NCBI RefSeq assembly: GCF_027945075.1 | Contig: NZ_CP116034.1 | Coordinates: forward strand, 868,001-932,000 | Direction: 5' to 3' | DNA: 64,000 nt | DNA from: Chryseobacterium sp. CY350 | Lineage (GTDB): Bacteria; Bacteroidota; Bacteroidia; Flavobacteriales; Weeksellaceae | Part shown: positions 43,605-53,101 of the stretch, piece after piece | How the letters are laid out: the number at the start of each line of letters is the position of its first letter | How positions within the stretch are numbered: position 1 is the first letter of the stretch | Translations under genes and position numbers: made by a program | Notes under the pieces: model-generated | Told to the model about the DNA's origin: nothing | Database searches by the model: none | The model's input: the letters and a program-made list of their open reading frames with translations, nothing else

Positions 43605-43946
43605 ATGAACAATTACGAAACTGTTTTCATTTTAACTCCCGTTCTATCTGAAGCTCAGGTGGAGGAAGCAGTGAACAAGTATGTAGATCTTTTAAAAGAA
43701 AAGAACTGTGAAATTGTCACTAGAGAAAATTGGGGATTAAAGAAATTAGCTTATCCGATTCAATTGAAAAAGAACGGATTTTACACTTTAATCGAGTTTA
43801 AAGGTGAAGGAACTGTAGTTGCTGACTTAGAATTAGCATTCAAACGTGACGAAAGAGTAATTCGTTACCTTACTACAAAACTAGACAAGCATGCAATTGA
43901 CTATGCGGTAACTAGAAGATCTAAACTTAAAGCTTCAAGAGCTTAA
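43605..43946 (+). CDS. rpsF: Ribosomal protein S6
   Basis: 113-residue S6 protein beginning [15 protein letters not shown], with the typical ferredoxin-like fold and [21 protein letters not shown] in the middle. It binds S18 in the central domain of the small subunit. It has a good TTG-20 bp-TATTTTTG promoter. rpsR follows after 31 bp. Confidence 0.97.
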   Translation: MNNYETVFILTPVLSEAQVEEAVNKYVDLLKEKNCEIVTRENWGLKKLAYPIQLKKNGFYTLIEFKGEGTVVADLELAFKRDERVIRYLTTKLDKHAIDYAVTRRSKLKASRA

Positions 43947-43977
43947 TTACTAACCCAAATTTAAAAAAGACAACGAC

Positions 43978-44280
43978 ATGGCAATAGATGATATGGCTAA
44001 ACAAGCCTCTGCTGGAGGTGAATCTGAAGTAAAATTTCTTACTCCACTTGATATCAATACAAAAACTGATAAAAAGTACTGTAGATTCAAAAAATTCGGA
44101 ATCAAGCACGTTGATTACAAAGACGCTGATTTCTTATTACAGTTCGTGAACGAACAAGGTAAAATTTTACCAAGAAGATACACTGGTACTTCTTTAAAAT
44201 ACCAAAGAAAAGTTTCTTCGGCGATCAAAAGAGCAAGACACCTTGCTATGATGCCTTACGTAGCTGACTTACTAAAATAA
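43978..44280 (+). CDS. rpsR: Ribosomal protein S18
   Basis: 100-residue S18 with a ~25-residue N-terminal extension, then [20 protein letters not shown] and the conserved [29 protein letters not shown]. It partners S6 in the 30S platform and is encoded directly after rpsF. A terminator-like hairpin follows. Confidence 0.97.
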   Translation: MAIDDMAKQASAGGESEVKFLTPLDINTKTDKKYCRFKKFGIKHVDYKDADFLLQFVNEQGKILPRRYTGTSLKYQRKVSSAIKRARHLAMMPYVADLLK

Positions 44281-44300
44281 GACAAAAAGAAACAAGAGAA

Positions 44301-44335
44301 AAGAGAAAAGATTTCTGGTCTTTTTCTCTTTTTTT
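44301..44335 (+). terminator. Terminator-like hairpin after rpsR
   Basis: AAGAGAAAAGA pairs with TCTTTTTCTCTT with one extra T and a seven-base loop, followed by T's. It may limit read-through to rplI, which begins 127 bp later. Confidence 0.6.
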
Positions 44336-44461
44336 AAGTTGCTGAATAAATAATTAATTCTAACGATTTTTAGATTGAAGAAAAGAAATAATTTTTAAGA
44401 CAACAGTCTTTCTTCTTTTTTCTTTATTCTTTTCTCTAAAACTAAAAAACGGACAACAACA

Positions 44462-44980
44462 ATGGAAATTATCCTTAAAAAAGACGTAGAAAACTTAGGT
44501 CTTGAATTCGATACAGTAAATGTAAAACCAGGTTATGCAAGAAACTTCTTGTTACCTCAGGGAATCGCTCTTTTAGCTACACCAAAAAACAAAGCTACTT
44601 TAGAAGCTACTTTGGAAGCTAGAAAAGAAGAAGAAGCTAAATTAATCGCTACAGCAAACGGTGTGGTTGATCAATTGAAGAAAACTTCTATCACTATTCC
44701 TGCAAAAGTAGGTTCTGGTGACAAGTTATTCGGATCTATCAACAATGCAGATCTTTCTGCAGCATTGGCTAAAGCTGGTGTACAAGTTGAGAAAAAATAC
44801 ATCAAAATCCCAGGAAACACAATTAAGAGAACTGGTAAAGTAACTGCAGTAGTTAGACTTCACAGAAATGTAGAGTACAACTTCGAGTTTGATGTAGTAT
44901 CTGATGCACCGGTAGAAGCTCCTAAACCAGCTGCTCCTAAAAAAGTTGCAGTAGAAGAAACTCCTTCTGAAGAAGCTTAA
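44462..44980 (+). CDS. rplI: Ribosomal protein L9
   Basis: 172-residue L9. It starts MEIILKKDVENLGLEFD, carries the GYARNFLLPQGIALLAT motif, and ends in an Ala/Pro/Glu-rich tail (PKPAAPKKVAVEETPSEEA) that is longer than in E. coli. It binds 23S rRNA near the L1 stalk. In many bacteria it is in one operon with rpsF-rpsR, and a read-through arrangement is possible here. Confidence 0.97.
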   Translation: MEIILKKDVENLGLEFDTVNVKPGYARNFLLPQGIALLATPKNKATLEATLEARKEEEAKLIATANGVVDQLKKTSITIPAKVGSGDKLFGSINNADLSAALAKAGVQVEKKYIKIPGNTIKRTGKVTAVVRLHRNVEYNFEFDVVSDAPVEAPKPAAPKKVAVEETPSEEA

Positions 44981-45006
44981 GATCTTAAGAGACCTTTTCA
45001 AATATA

Positions 45007-45034
45007 AACCACTTCTGTCGAAGTGGTTTTTTTA
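45007..45034 (+). terminator. Intrinsic terminator of rplI
   Basis: AACCACTTC (45007-45015) pairs with GAAGTGGTT (45020-45028), followed by T7. Confidence 0.9.
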
Positions 45035-45250
45035 TTTGTATTTTGATTTATTTAGTAAACGTGGTTATAATAAATATCGCTTCACATAATTTAAAATCAG
45101 CAGTATTATTAATCACATTTAGGAACATAGAACGCCCTTCTTTAGATTTAATCATGATAAATAATATCTAAATGTCATAAAATCTAACAGAACCAAAAAC
45201 TGCTAAATATTGATCTTCGATGATCCGATAGGAGTTTTTCTGTAAACTAA

Positions 45251-45274
45251 AAAACCGAGAGAACTCTCGGTTTT
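45251..45274 (-). terminator. Intrinsic terminator of the thioredoxin-like gene
   Basis: AAAACCGAGAG (45251-45261) pairs with CTCTCGGTTTT (45264-45274). It lies immediately after the stop at 45278 on the minus strand. Confidence 0.85.
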
Positions 45275-45277
45275 ATG

Positions 45278-45859
45278 TTATGATTTTGTTGTCCATTTGT
45301 TGAAAAAATCTTTTACTTTTTCGAGACTACAACCTTTACCTTCTTCCAGTACATCACTTTGCTGTACATGCACCATCTTGCCATTTTGATCTAGAACAAT
45401 GAAAACTGGATAGCCAAATTTATCTCCAGGATTTCCATATTTCTCAAAAACTTTTTCGTTCTTGTTATCTGGTGAATAATTGAGGTGATAGTAAAGATAA
45501 TTATCATCCACCAATTTTTTAAGCTCAGGAGTAGTTTGTACATATTGGTTGAATCTCAAGCACCATATACACCAGTTTCCCCCGGCCTGAATCATAATAT
45601 TCTTCTTTTCCTTTTTAGCTCTGGCCACCAAATTCTGAATGTCTTTATCAGCATCAGCCTTCGGATCATAAGGTTTAGGAAGTTTGGCTTTCTCTTCAGC
45701 AGCCTTTTTCTTAGCATCAAGTTCCTGATGATCTGCTTTTACTATTAAAGCTTTATCATCAGAATTTTTTACAGAATTTTCTTTTATATTTTGCGCGAAA
45801 GACAAACTTCCGACTGACAGAAATCCTAGAATTGCTATGTTTTTTGAAATCTTTTTCAT
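45278..45859 (-). CDS. Exported thioredoxin-fold protein
   Basis: 193-residue protein. Signal peptide at 1-22 (ending LSFAQ). Residues ~70-190 are a thioredoxin-like domain with the redox motif CIWC (Cys97, Cys100) in GGNWCIWCLRF, and a cis-Pro in GYPVFIV. The region between (about 30-70) is highly charged. Probable periplasmic thiol-disulphide reductase, of the Bacteroidota DUF255/thioredoxin-like group. Partner unknown. Confidence 0.87.
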   Translation of the reverse strand: MKKISKNIAILGFLSVGSLSFAQNIKENSVKNSDDKALIVKADHQELDAKKKAAEEKAKLPKPYDPKADADKDIQNLVARAKKEKKNIMIQAGGNWCIWCLRFNQYVQTTPELKKLVDDNYLYYHLNYSPDNKNEKVFEKYGNPGDKFGYPVFIVLDQNGKMVHVQQSDVLEEGKGCSLEKVKDFFNKWTTKS

Positions 45860-45922
45860 TATATAAATTTAAAAAAATAATACTTATTCGAAGCAAAAAT
45901 GAAACCGTAATTTTATTATTAC

Positions 45923-45930
45923 TAAATTTG
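45923..45930 (+). promoter_or_regulatory. -7 element placed 8 bp from the acyltransferase ATG
   Basis: TAAATTTG (45923-45930) fits TAnnTTTG. The start codon at 45939 follows at once, so transcription would begin at or within a few bases of the ATG, predicting a leaderless mRNA. A clear TTG at -33 is not seen. Confidence 0.4.
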
Positions 45931-45938
45931 TAGACTTT

Positions 45939-46823
45939 ATGAATTTTCTGATCAAAATACTCTACTTAATTTCGAAACTGCCGCTTAAAATATTATATAT
46001 TTTTTCGGACATTATTTTCTTTTTAAACTATTATTTTGTAGGCTACAGAAAGAAGATAATTACTCAGAATCTTAAGAAATCATTCCCGGAAAAAACGGCA
46101 GAAGAAATTTCCGAAATCAGGAAAAAATTTTATTTAAATTTTTCAGATTATCTTGCTGAAACCGTCAAATCTTTTACAATGTCTAAGACAGAGACGCGGG
46201 TGAGAATGCAGCACATTAATCAACATCTTTTTCACGAAGCTAAAGCTGAAGGTAAAAATATCATCCTTTTGGCTGGTCACGTATTTAACTGGGAATGGAT
46301 GAATGCTTTGGCTACAGTGGTTCCGCAAAAAAACTGTCATCCTGTTTATCGTAAAGTAAATAGTGAATTTTGGGAAAAACAGATGAAAAAAGTAAGAAGC
46401 AAGTTCGGAAATGATGCTTTGGAAGCCAATGAAGTTATTCTCAATATTTTCAGGAATAAAAATGACGGAGATTCTATCTATCTTTTTGTTGCTGATCAAA
46501 CTCCTCATTCTTCCCATGTCAATTATGGTTTAGAGTTTTTGAATCAAAAAACTCCCGCTTTTATCGGTTATGATAAATTGGCAACGAGAATGGATCTGAT
46601 TTTCCTTTACACTGAAATGAAGAAGGTAAAACGAGGTCATTATCAAATCAATTATTCAAGAATAGAGCCTGACGGAGAAAAATTTACCAACAACGAAGTC
46701 GTGAGAAAGTTTCACCGCTTACTGGAAAATACAATCAAAAGAAGACCAGACAATTACCTTTGGTCACATCGAAAATGGAAGTATCAGGATTCTATCAAAA
46801 CATTTGATTCTGAAAAAATTTAA
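45939..46823 (+). CDS. LpxL-like lysophospholipid/lipid A acyltransferase
   Basis: 294-residue inner-membrane acyltransferase. Two hydrophobic stretches are near the N-terminus (residues 1-35), and the HX4(D/E) catalytic motif reads GHVFNWEW. The second substrate motif lies around DQTPHSSHVNYG, and the C-terminal NYLWSHRKWK is typical of LpxL/HtrB-type enzymes. It adds secondary acyl chains to lipid A precursors, or to a lipid relative. The GT2 gene begins 5 bp later, so the two form a unit with the exonuclease gene likely included. Confidence 0.87.
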   Translation: MNFLIKILYLISKLPLKILYIFSDIIFFLNYYFVGYRKKIITQNLKKSFPEKTAEEISEIRKKFYLNFSDYLAETVKSFTMSKTETRVRMQHINQHLFHEAKAEGKNIILLAGHVFNWEWMNALATVVPQKNCHPVYRKVNSEFWEKQMKKVRSKFGNDALEANEVILNIFRNKNDGDSIYLFVADQTPHSSHVNYGLEFLNQKTPAFIGYDKLATRMDLIFLYTEMKKVKRGHYQINYSRIEPDGEKFTNNEVVRKFHRLLENTIKRRPDNYLWSHRKWKYQDSIKTFDSEKI

Positions 46824-46828
46824 CATCA

Positions 46829-47818
46829 ATGTCTGAAAATTTAGCAATCGTCATACTCAACTGGAACGGTAAACACTGGCTGGAAAAATTTCTTCCGAGC
46901 GTTATTCAGTACGCCCAAAATGCTGAAGTTTATGTTATTGATAATTGTTCTACGGATGATTCTATAAAACTTCTTCAGACACAGTTTTCTACGGTTAAAA
47001 TCGTTCTCAACAACAAAAATTATGGTTTTGCAGGCGGTTACAATGAAGGTTTACGATCAATCCGGGCAGAATTTTACTGTCTTTTGAATTCTGATGTTGA
47101 AGTCACAGAAAACTGGATTGATCCTGTTTTGAATTTGTTTAAAACGGATTCTAAAATTGCAGCCATTCAGCCAAAAATTTTATCATTTAACAATCATAAA
47201 TTTTTCGAATTTGCGGGAGCGGGAGGCGGACTGATAGATAATTTAGGATATCCGTACTGCAGAGGACGAGTTTTTGATGACGTAGAAGAAGATAAAGGTC
47301 AATATGATGATGAAGCAGAAATTTTCTGGGCATCCGGCTGTTGTTTATTTATCAGATCTAAAGATTTTTGGGAGCAGAATGGTTTTGACGCTAGATTTTT
47401 TGCTCATCAGGAAGAAATCGATTTATGTTGGAGAATGAAAAATTCCGGCAAAAAAATATATTATACAGGAAAATCAAAGGTTTATCACGTTGGTGGTGGA
47501 ACATTAAACAAACAAAGTCCTCAAAAAACCTTTTTAAACATCAGAAATAACCTCTCGATGATGCTTAAAAATTTGCCCTTTCCAGATTTAATCTGGGTAC
47601 TTTTTTTAAGAATGATTCTCGATGGAGCGGCATCTTTTTACTTCGCTTATAAAAACGGCATATCGCATCTTTGGGCTGTATTAAGAGGACATTATGGCTT
47701 TTATGCTCACATTCCGGGAACCTGGAAGCTTAGAAAGGAAAATCAGATGAAAAAATATTACCAAACAAAATGGCTCATTTTCAAACATTTTTTAGGAGGT
47801 AAAAAAAATAATTATTAA
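46829..47818 (+). CDS. Glycosyltransferase family 2
   Basis: 329-residue GT-A enzyme. Nucleotide-binding start AIVILNWNGKHWLEKFLPSV, the DxD-like LNSDVEV near residues 90-95, WASGCCLFIRSKDF in the acceptor region and HQEEIDLCWRMKNSG, a signature of the rhamnosyl/GT2 subgroup. There is a hydrophobic segment near the C-terminus (LIWVLFLRMILDGAASFYFAY) that could associate with the membrane. Cell-envelope polysaccharide synthesis is the likely role. The donor sugar is unknown. Confidence 0.9.
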   Translation: MSENLAIVILNWNGKHWLEKFLPSVIQYAQNAEVYVIDNCSTDDSIKLLQTQFSTVKIVLNNKNYGFAGGYNEGLRSIRAEFYCLLNSDVEVTENWIDPVLNLFKTDSKIAAIQPKILSFNNHKFFEFAGAGGGLIDNLGYPYCRGRVFDDVEEDKGQYDDEAEIFWASGCCLFIRSKDFWEQNGFDARFFAHQEEIDLCWRMKNSGKKIYYTGKSKVYHVGGGTLNKQSPQKTFLNIRNNLSMMLKNLPFPDLIWVLFLRMILDGAASFYFAYKNGISHLWAVLRGHYGFYAHIPGTWKLRKENQMKKYYQTKWLIFKHFLGGKKNNY

Positions 47819-47847
47819 TACAAATTACTTATCATTTACGCTAAATT

Positions 47848-48402
47848 ATGGATTTCTGCGCAATAGATTTTGAAACAGCTACCCACGAGAGACATTCTGC
47901 TTGTGAATTAGGAATCTGTGTGGTAGAAAATTCACAGATTGTCTCAACAAAAACATGGCTCATCAAGCCGCCGAGTTTTCCCTACTTTAATCAGAGAAAT
48001 ATGGATGTACACGGTATTTTACCTCACGATGTGAAAGACTCACCTACCTTTGATGAAATATGGTACGAGGTACAGGAAATGATGTATGGAACTTTAATGA
48101 TTGCGCACAATGCGAGTTTTGATGCAGGCGTTTTACGCAGCTGTCTTGATTATTATGGAATGTTTAAACCTAATCTAAATTATCTTTGCAGCATTCAACT
48201 TGCAAAAAAATCATGGAATTATCTTCCAAAATATGGTCTGAAACATTTAGCAGAAACACATCAAATTAAATTTAATCACCACAGAGCGGGAGACGACGCA
48301 GAAGCTTGTGCGAGAATTTCATTATTGGCTTTCGAAAAACTATTTATAACCAGAAACGAGGAAATTAGCGAAAGTTTCCAAAGTAAGATGAAAAAATTAT
48401 AA
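47848..48402 (+). CDS. DEDDh 3'-5' exonuclease (DnaQ-like)
   Basis: 184-residue exonuclease. Motif I is DFETA (Asp7, Glu9), motif II is IAHNASFDAGVL, and motif III is HHRAGDDAEACA with the His and Asp of the DEDDh class. Resembles the DNA polymerase III epsilon family without its C-terminal binding segment, so a stand-alone repair or RNA-processing nuclease is as likely as a polymerase subunit. It lies 29 bp after the GT2 gene. Confidence 0.9.
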   Translation: MDFCAIDFETATHERHSACELGICVVENSQIVSTKTWLIKPPSFPYFNQRNMDVHGILPHDVKDSPTFDEIWYEVQEMMYGTLMIAHNASFDAGVLRSCLDYYGMFKPNLNYLCSIQLAKKSWNYLPKYGLKHLAETHQIKFNHHRAGDDAEACARISLLAFEKLFITRNEEISESFQSKMKKL

Positions 48403-48405
48403 TAA

Positions 48406-48792
48406 TTAGTTGATCAAAACCGTTGACAGCAGATTAAATTTCGGAATATCAATCTCAAAATTTTCTTGTGTCTCTTCGTTTCTTACTAAATATTTCCCAC
48501 TCATATTCCCAACGCCTGAACGAAGCATAACATTAGAAAAATAAGCAAATTCATCAGTAGGAGGAATTTCAGGAGTAAGTCCGATAACGCCATCACCCAC
48601 AACTTCTGTAAAACCGAAACCTACATCAAAAATCAACCATTTTCTCTTCAGAATTTTTATCGGAAAATCACCATCGTTTTCAATCACGATATTGTATTTA
48701 AAAACAAATCGGTTTTCGGAAGGATAACTATTTTTGCTATCATACTCAGGTGTAACAGACACCTTGATATTCGAAGTAATTTTAGAAAACAT
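48406..48792 (-). CDS. apaG: ApaG-family protein
   Basis: 128-residue beta-sandwich protein of the ApaG/FN3-like family, with VSVTPEYDS near the start, NRFVFKYNIVIEN, and GVGNMSGKYLVRNEETQENFEIDIP near the end. Linked to cation efflux and Ap4A metabolism in other bacteria, mechanism unsettled. Convergent with the exonuclease gene, leaving only 3 bp between the stops, so neither terminator is visible there. Confidence 0.92.
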   Translation of the reverse strand: MFSKITSNIKVSVTPEYDSKNSYPSENRFVFKYNIVIENDGDFPIKILKRKWLIFDVGFGFTEVVGDGVIGLTPEIPPTDEFAYFSNVMLRSGVGNMSGKYLVRNEETQENFEIDIPKFNLLSTVLIN

Positions 48793-48816
48793 TTTGTTCT
48801 TTTTTTAATTTGATAC

Positions 48817-48850
48817 AAAAATCTCGCCCTTTTTTCGAAGGCGAGATTTT
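48817..48850 (-). terminator. Intrinsic terminator of sucB
   Basis: AAAATCTCGCC (48817-48827) pairs with GGCGAGATTTT (48840-48850). On the minus strand T's follow. It also lies just upstream of the apaG start. Confidence 0.85.
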
Positions 48851-48872
48851 AAATTTATATTGGCATGATCGA

Positions 48873-50123
48873 TTAAAGTTCTAGACCTTTCTTCTCATCA
48901 CCTCCAAGCAAGAACTCAACTGGATTGTCGATACCTTCTTTTACAGCGACCAAAAAGCCTACAGACTCTTTTCCGTCAATAATTCTGTGGTCATACGACA
49001 TAGCAACATACATCATAGGACGAATCACAACCTGCCCGTCAACCGCAACCGGTCGTTGGATGATATTGTGCATTCCTAAAATTGCAGACTGCGGCGGGTT
49101 AATAATAGGGGTTGACAACATAGATCCGAAAGTACCACCGTTTGTAATAGTGAAAGTACCACCAGTCATTTCATCAACAGTAATTTTACCGTCTCTTACT
49201 TTTACTGCTAAATCTTTGATATTAGCTTCAACACCTTTGAAAGACATATTTTCAGCGTTTCTCAATACCGGAACCATTAATCCTTTCGGACCTGAAACTG
49301 CAATTGAAATATCGCAGAAATCATAATTGATCTTAAAATCTCCGTCAATAGATGCATTAACATCCGGATATAATTTAAGAGCTCTTGTAACCGCTTTGGT
49401 GAAGAAAGACATGAAACCAAGTCCTACCCCATGTTTTTGAGCAAATTCTTCCTTATATTGTTTTCTTAATCTGAAAATTTCAGACATATCAACTTCATTG
49501 AAAGTCGTCAACATTGCAGTTTCGTTCTTCACAGAAACCAATCTCTGCGCGATTTTTCTTCTAAGAACAGAAAGCTTTGTTGTCGTTGTAGATCTTGAAC
49601 CGGTAGCCGTAAGAGAACTTCCGCCCATTGCAGGAACAGCAGCCAATTCAGCATCAGTTTTAGTGATTCTACCGTCTCTTCCCTGTCCTGAAACCTGAGA
49701 AGCGTCAATTCCTTTTTCGTCAAGAATTTTCTTTGCAGCAGGAGAAGGAGAACCTGTAGCATAAGATTGAGGAGCAGCTGGAGCCGGTTTTGGAGCTTCC
49801 TGTTTTACAGGTTCTGCAGCTTTAGGTGCTTCTTCCTGTTTTGGAGCTTCTGCAGCCGGAGCGGCAGCACCTGCTGGCTTAGCAGCATCCATATCAATTA
49901 AACAAACTACCTGACCTACCTGTACAACGTCACCTTCTTCAGCTTTTAAAGTGATGATACCACTTTGTTCTGCAGGCAATTCAAGAGTTGCTTTGTCTGA
50001 ATCTACTTCAGCGATAGGTTGATCTTTTTCTACGTAATCACCATCTTTTACAAGCCAAGTTGCAATTTCAACTTCTGTAATTGATTCGCCCGGTGAAGGA
50101 ACTTTCATTTCTAAAATTGACAT
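48873..50123 (-). CDS. sucB: 2-oxoglutarate dehydrogenase E2 (dihydrolipoyl succinyltransferase)
   Basis: 416-residue E2. Lipoyl domain with Lys44 in [11 protein letters not shown]1/E3-binding domain at about 125-165 ([25 protein letters not shown]); catalytic core with His379 and Asp383 in DHRIIDG. A long Ala/Pro/Glu-rich linker lies between. It is the second enzyme of the 2-oxoglutarate dehydrogenase complex and is encoded 38 bp after sucA. Confidence 0.96.
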   Translation of the reverse strand: MSILEMKVPSPGESITEVEIATWLVKDGDYVEKDQPIAEVDSDKATLELPAEQSGIITLKAEEGDVVQVGQVVCLIDMDAAKPAGAAAPAAEAPKQEEAPKAAEPVKQEAPKPAPAAPQSYATGSPSPAAKKILDEKGIDASQVSGQGRDGRITKTDAELAAVPAMGGSSLTATGSRSTTTTKLSVLRRKIAQRLVSVKNETAMLTTFNEVDMSEIFRLRKQYKEEFAQKHGVGLGFMSFFTKAVTRALKLYPDVNASIDGDFKINYDFCDISIAVSGPKGLMVPVLRNAENMSFKGVEANIKDLAVKVRDGKITVDEMTGGTFTITNGGTFGSMLSTPIINPPQSAILGMHNIIQRPVAVDGQVVIRPMMYVAMSYDHRIIDGKESVGFLVAVKEGIDNPVEFLLGGDEKKGLEL

Positions 50124-50161
50124 ATGAGTATTTTTTATTTTTTAATTGAATATTATCTAAA

Positions 50162-52978
50162 TTAAGCGGTAACAGGTCTTTTTGCGGGAGCATCATCTCT
50201 GTCAAAAACTCTGTTGATTACTAAGTTTTGGTTTTTCTCAAACATTTTGTGACTTCCGGGAGCCGGTGCACCACTTGCTACCGGAGAAATTACCTGAATT
50301 CCTGTATCTCTGAAGTTTCTTAAAATATACGACCAAGCTCCCATATTTTCCGGTTCTTCCTGAGCCCAAACGATTGACGTTTTGTTTCCATATTTAGCAA
50401 ATACAGCTTCGATAGCATCATTTTGAAGAGGATATAATTGCTCAAATCTCACCAAAGCAACATTTTCGCAGTTCAACTCTTCTTTTTTAGCTAATAATTC
50501 GAAATATAATTTACCTGAACACAATACTAATTTTTCAACCTTTGCCGGATCAGCAGTAGGATCATCTAAAATGGGCTGGAATCCTTTTTCTGAGAAATCT
50601 TCAAGCGGCGAAACCACTTTTGGATGTCTTAATAAAGATTTCGGACTCATCACTATCAATGGTTTTCTGAATCCCCATTTCAATTGTCTTCTTAAAAGGT
50701 GGAAGTAATTGGCAGGTGAAGTAATATTTGCCACAACCATATTTTCGTTCGCACAAAGCGTTAAAAATCTTTCCAGTCTTGCTGAAGAGTGTTCTGCACC
50801 TTGTCCCTCGGATCCGTGAGGTAACAACATCACCAAGCCATCCTGGATCTTCCATTTTTCTTCTGCTGCAGCCAAATATTGATCAACAATAATCTGCGCA
50901 CCATTCACGAAATCACCAAACTGAGCTTCCCAAATCGTTAAAGTATTCGGAGACGCCATCGCGTAACCGTAATCGAATCCTAAAACTCCGTACTCTGAAA
51001 GATGAGAGTTGAATACATCAAATCTATTCTCAGAAACATGTCTTAATGGAATATATTCTTCTTCAGTATCTTCAGTTTTAATGACTGCATGTCTGTGAGA
51101 AAAAGTTCCTCTTTCAACATCTTCACCAGAAATTCTGATATTGTGACCTTCTGTAAGCAAAGTTGCATAAGCCAACCATTCACCCAATGCCCAATCCAGA
51201 GAATTGGCATCAATTGCTTTCAGACGGTTATCAAAAAGTCTTGTAATTTTATTTATGAATTTTTTATCAGCTGGAAGAGTTGACATTTTAACTGCCAATT
51301 CTTTAAGTTTAGCTAAATCATATTTAGTATCAACCGCATTCTGAACCGCTCCTCTTTTTGCAAGCGGGAAATCCGTCCAGTCTTCTGACATAAACAAATC
51401 CATTACATTTTTCTCAATCTCTTTGGACGCATCAAAATCTTTATCTAAAAGTGCTTTAAAGTCAGTTTCCATCGTTTTAAGAACGTCACTTGAGATCACA
51501 CTGTCCTGAATCAATTTATCTTTATAAATTTCTCTAGGATTAGGATGTTTTGAGATTAATTTATACAAATTGGGCTGTGTAAATCTTGGCTCATCCCCTT
51601 CGTTGTGACCATATTTTCTGTATCCCAATAAATCGATATAAACATCTTTACCAAATTTAGCTCTGAAATCTGCTGCAAAATGAATCGCATGCACTACTGC
51701 TTCAGCATCATCTGCATTTACGTGCATTACAGGAGATTCTGTAACTTTAGCAATATCTGTACAATATGTTGAAGATCTCGCATCAGCGTAATTTGTAGTA
51801 AACGAAACCTGATTGTTCACAACAATATGAACTGTTCCACCAGTTTTGTACCCTTCCAAAGTCATCATCTGAGCAACTTCATAAGCGATACCCTGACCTG
51901 CAAGAGCTCCGTCACCATGAATAACGATTGGTAAAATCTTAGAAAAATCACCTTTGTACTTATCATCTACTTTTGCACGGCAAATACCTTCTACCAAAGC
52001 AGAAACGGTTTCTAAGTGAGACGGATTCGGTGTAAGGTTAATTGAAACTTCTTCTCCTGATGCCGTTTTTATTTTTTTAGATGAACCTAAGTGATATTTC
52101 ACATCACCTGAGAATACATCTTCTTCAAATTCTTTTCCTTCAAATTCTGAGAAAATCTGCTTGTAAGACTTCCCAAAGATATTAGATAAAACATTCAATC
52201 TTCCTCTGTGAGCCATCCCAAGAACAACCTCATCTACACCTAATTGAGAAGATCTTGAAATCAATTGATCCAATGCAGGGATTAACGTTTCGCCACCTTC
52301 AAGAGAAAATCTTTTCTGACCTACAAATTTTGTGTGAAGATAGTTTTCAAATGCTACAGCCTGATTTAGTTTTAATAAAATCTCAGTTTTTTCATTAGCA
52401 TTAAGGCTTGGATGATTTTCGTTTACCTGAAGCCACTGCTTGATAAATTCTTTTTCCTCAATATTATTGATATAAGTATACTCTACCCCGATCGAATCGC
52501 AGTAAATATTATCTAGATGTCTGATAAGCTCCTCCAAAGTCGCGGGACCTTTCATCCCGGTTTCTGTAGCGCAATTGAATTTTGTATTTAAATCTGATTT
52601 ATCTAAACCGAAATTTTCTATGTCTAAAGTCGGTGTATAATGCCTTCTTTCACGGACAGGATTAGTTTTTGTAAACAAGTGACCTCTCGTTCTGTAAGCT
52701 TCGATAAGATTTACAACCTTAAATTCCTTTTTGATGTGCTCAGGAACTTCTCCGTTGGCTGCTGCCTGAGAAATTTGCTGAATTGCGGGTGCAGAAGTCA
52801 CAGAATTTTGAACAAATTCTATTCTCTCGTCATCGTTGTAATTCTCCAACGCAAAATCAAAACCTTGAAAAAAGGCTTTCCATGATGGTTCTAAAGAATC
52901 CGGGAATTTTAAATATTGTTGGTATAAATCCTCAATTAACTGAGAATGAGCTGCGTTTAGGAATGAAAATCTGTCCAT
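50162..52978 (-). CDS. sucA: 2-oxoglutarate dehydrogenase E1
   Basis: 938-residue thiamine diphosphate enzyme. N-terminal LNAAHSQLIEDLYQQYLKFP, the TPP/Mg-binding GDGALAGQGIAYE and GHNEGDEPRFTQP, and the C-terminal domain with WAQEEPENMGAWSY are all typical of SucA/OdhA. It decarboxylates 2-oxoglutarate in the TCA cycle and passes the succinyl group to sucB, which follows directly. The length (~930) is normal. The E3 gene is not in this window. Confidence 0.97.
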   Translation of the reverse strand: MDRFSFLNAAHSQLIEDLYQQYLKFPDSLEPSWKAFFQGFDFALENYNDDERIEFVQNSVTSAPAIQQISQAAANGEVPEHIKKEFKVVNLIEAYRTRGHLFTKTNPVRERRHYTPTLDIENFGLDKSDLNTKFNCATETGMKGPATLEELIRHLDNIYCDSIGVEYTYINNIEEKEFIKQWLQVNENHPSLNANEKTEILLKLNQAVAFENYLHTKFVGQKRFSLEGGETLIPALDQLISRSSQLGVDEVVLGMAHRGRLNVLSNIFGKSYKQIFSEFEGKEFEEDVFSGDVKYHLGSSKKIKTASGEEVSINLTPNPSHLETVSALVEGICRAKVDDKYKGDFSKILPIVIHGDGALAGQGIAYEVAQMMTLEGYKTGGTVHIVVNNQVSFTTNYADARSSTYCTDIAKVTESPVMHVNADDAEAVVHAIHFAADFRAKFGKDVYIDLLGYRKYGHNEGDEPRFTQPNLYKLISKHPNPREIYKDKLIQDSVISSDVLKTMETDFKALLDKDFDASKEIEKNVMDLFMSEDWTDFPLAKRGAVQNAVDTKYDLAKLKELAVKMSTLPADKKFINKITRLFDNRLKAIDANSLDWALGEWLAYATLLTEGHNIRISGEDVERGTFSHRHAVIKTEDTEEEYIPLRHVSENRFDVFNSHLSEYGVLGFDYGYAMASPNTLTIWEAQFGDFVNGAQIIVDQYLAAAEEKWKIQDGLVMLLPHGSEGQGAEHSSARLERFLTLCANENMVVANITSPANYFHLLRRQLKWGFRKPLIVMSPKSLLRHPKVVSPLEDFSEKGFQPILDDPTADPAKVEKLVLCSGKLYFELLAKKEELNCENVALVRFEQLYPLQNDAIEAVFAKYGNKTSIVWAQEEPENMGAWSYILRNFRDTGIQVISPVASGAPAPGSHKMFEKNQNLVINRVFDRDDAPAKRPVTA

Positions 52979-53101
52979 TATTACAGTTTATCTATTATTA
53001 AATTTTGTTAGTAATATTAATCTTCAAATTTAATAAAAAAAACCGACTTTGGGCAGAACCAAACTATTAAAAAAAATATAATGAACTGATTTGTATCATA
53101 T

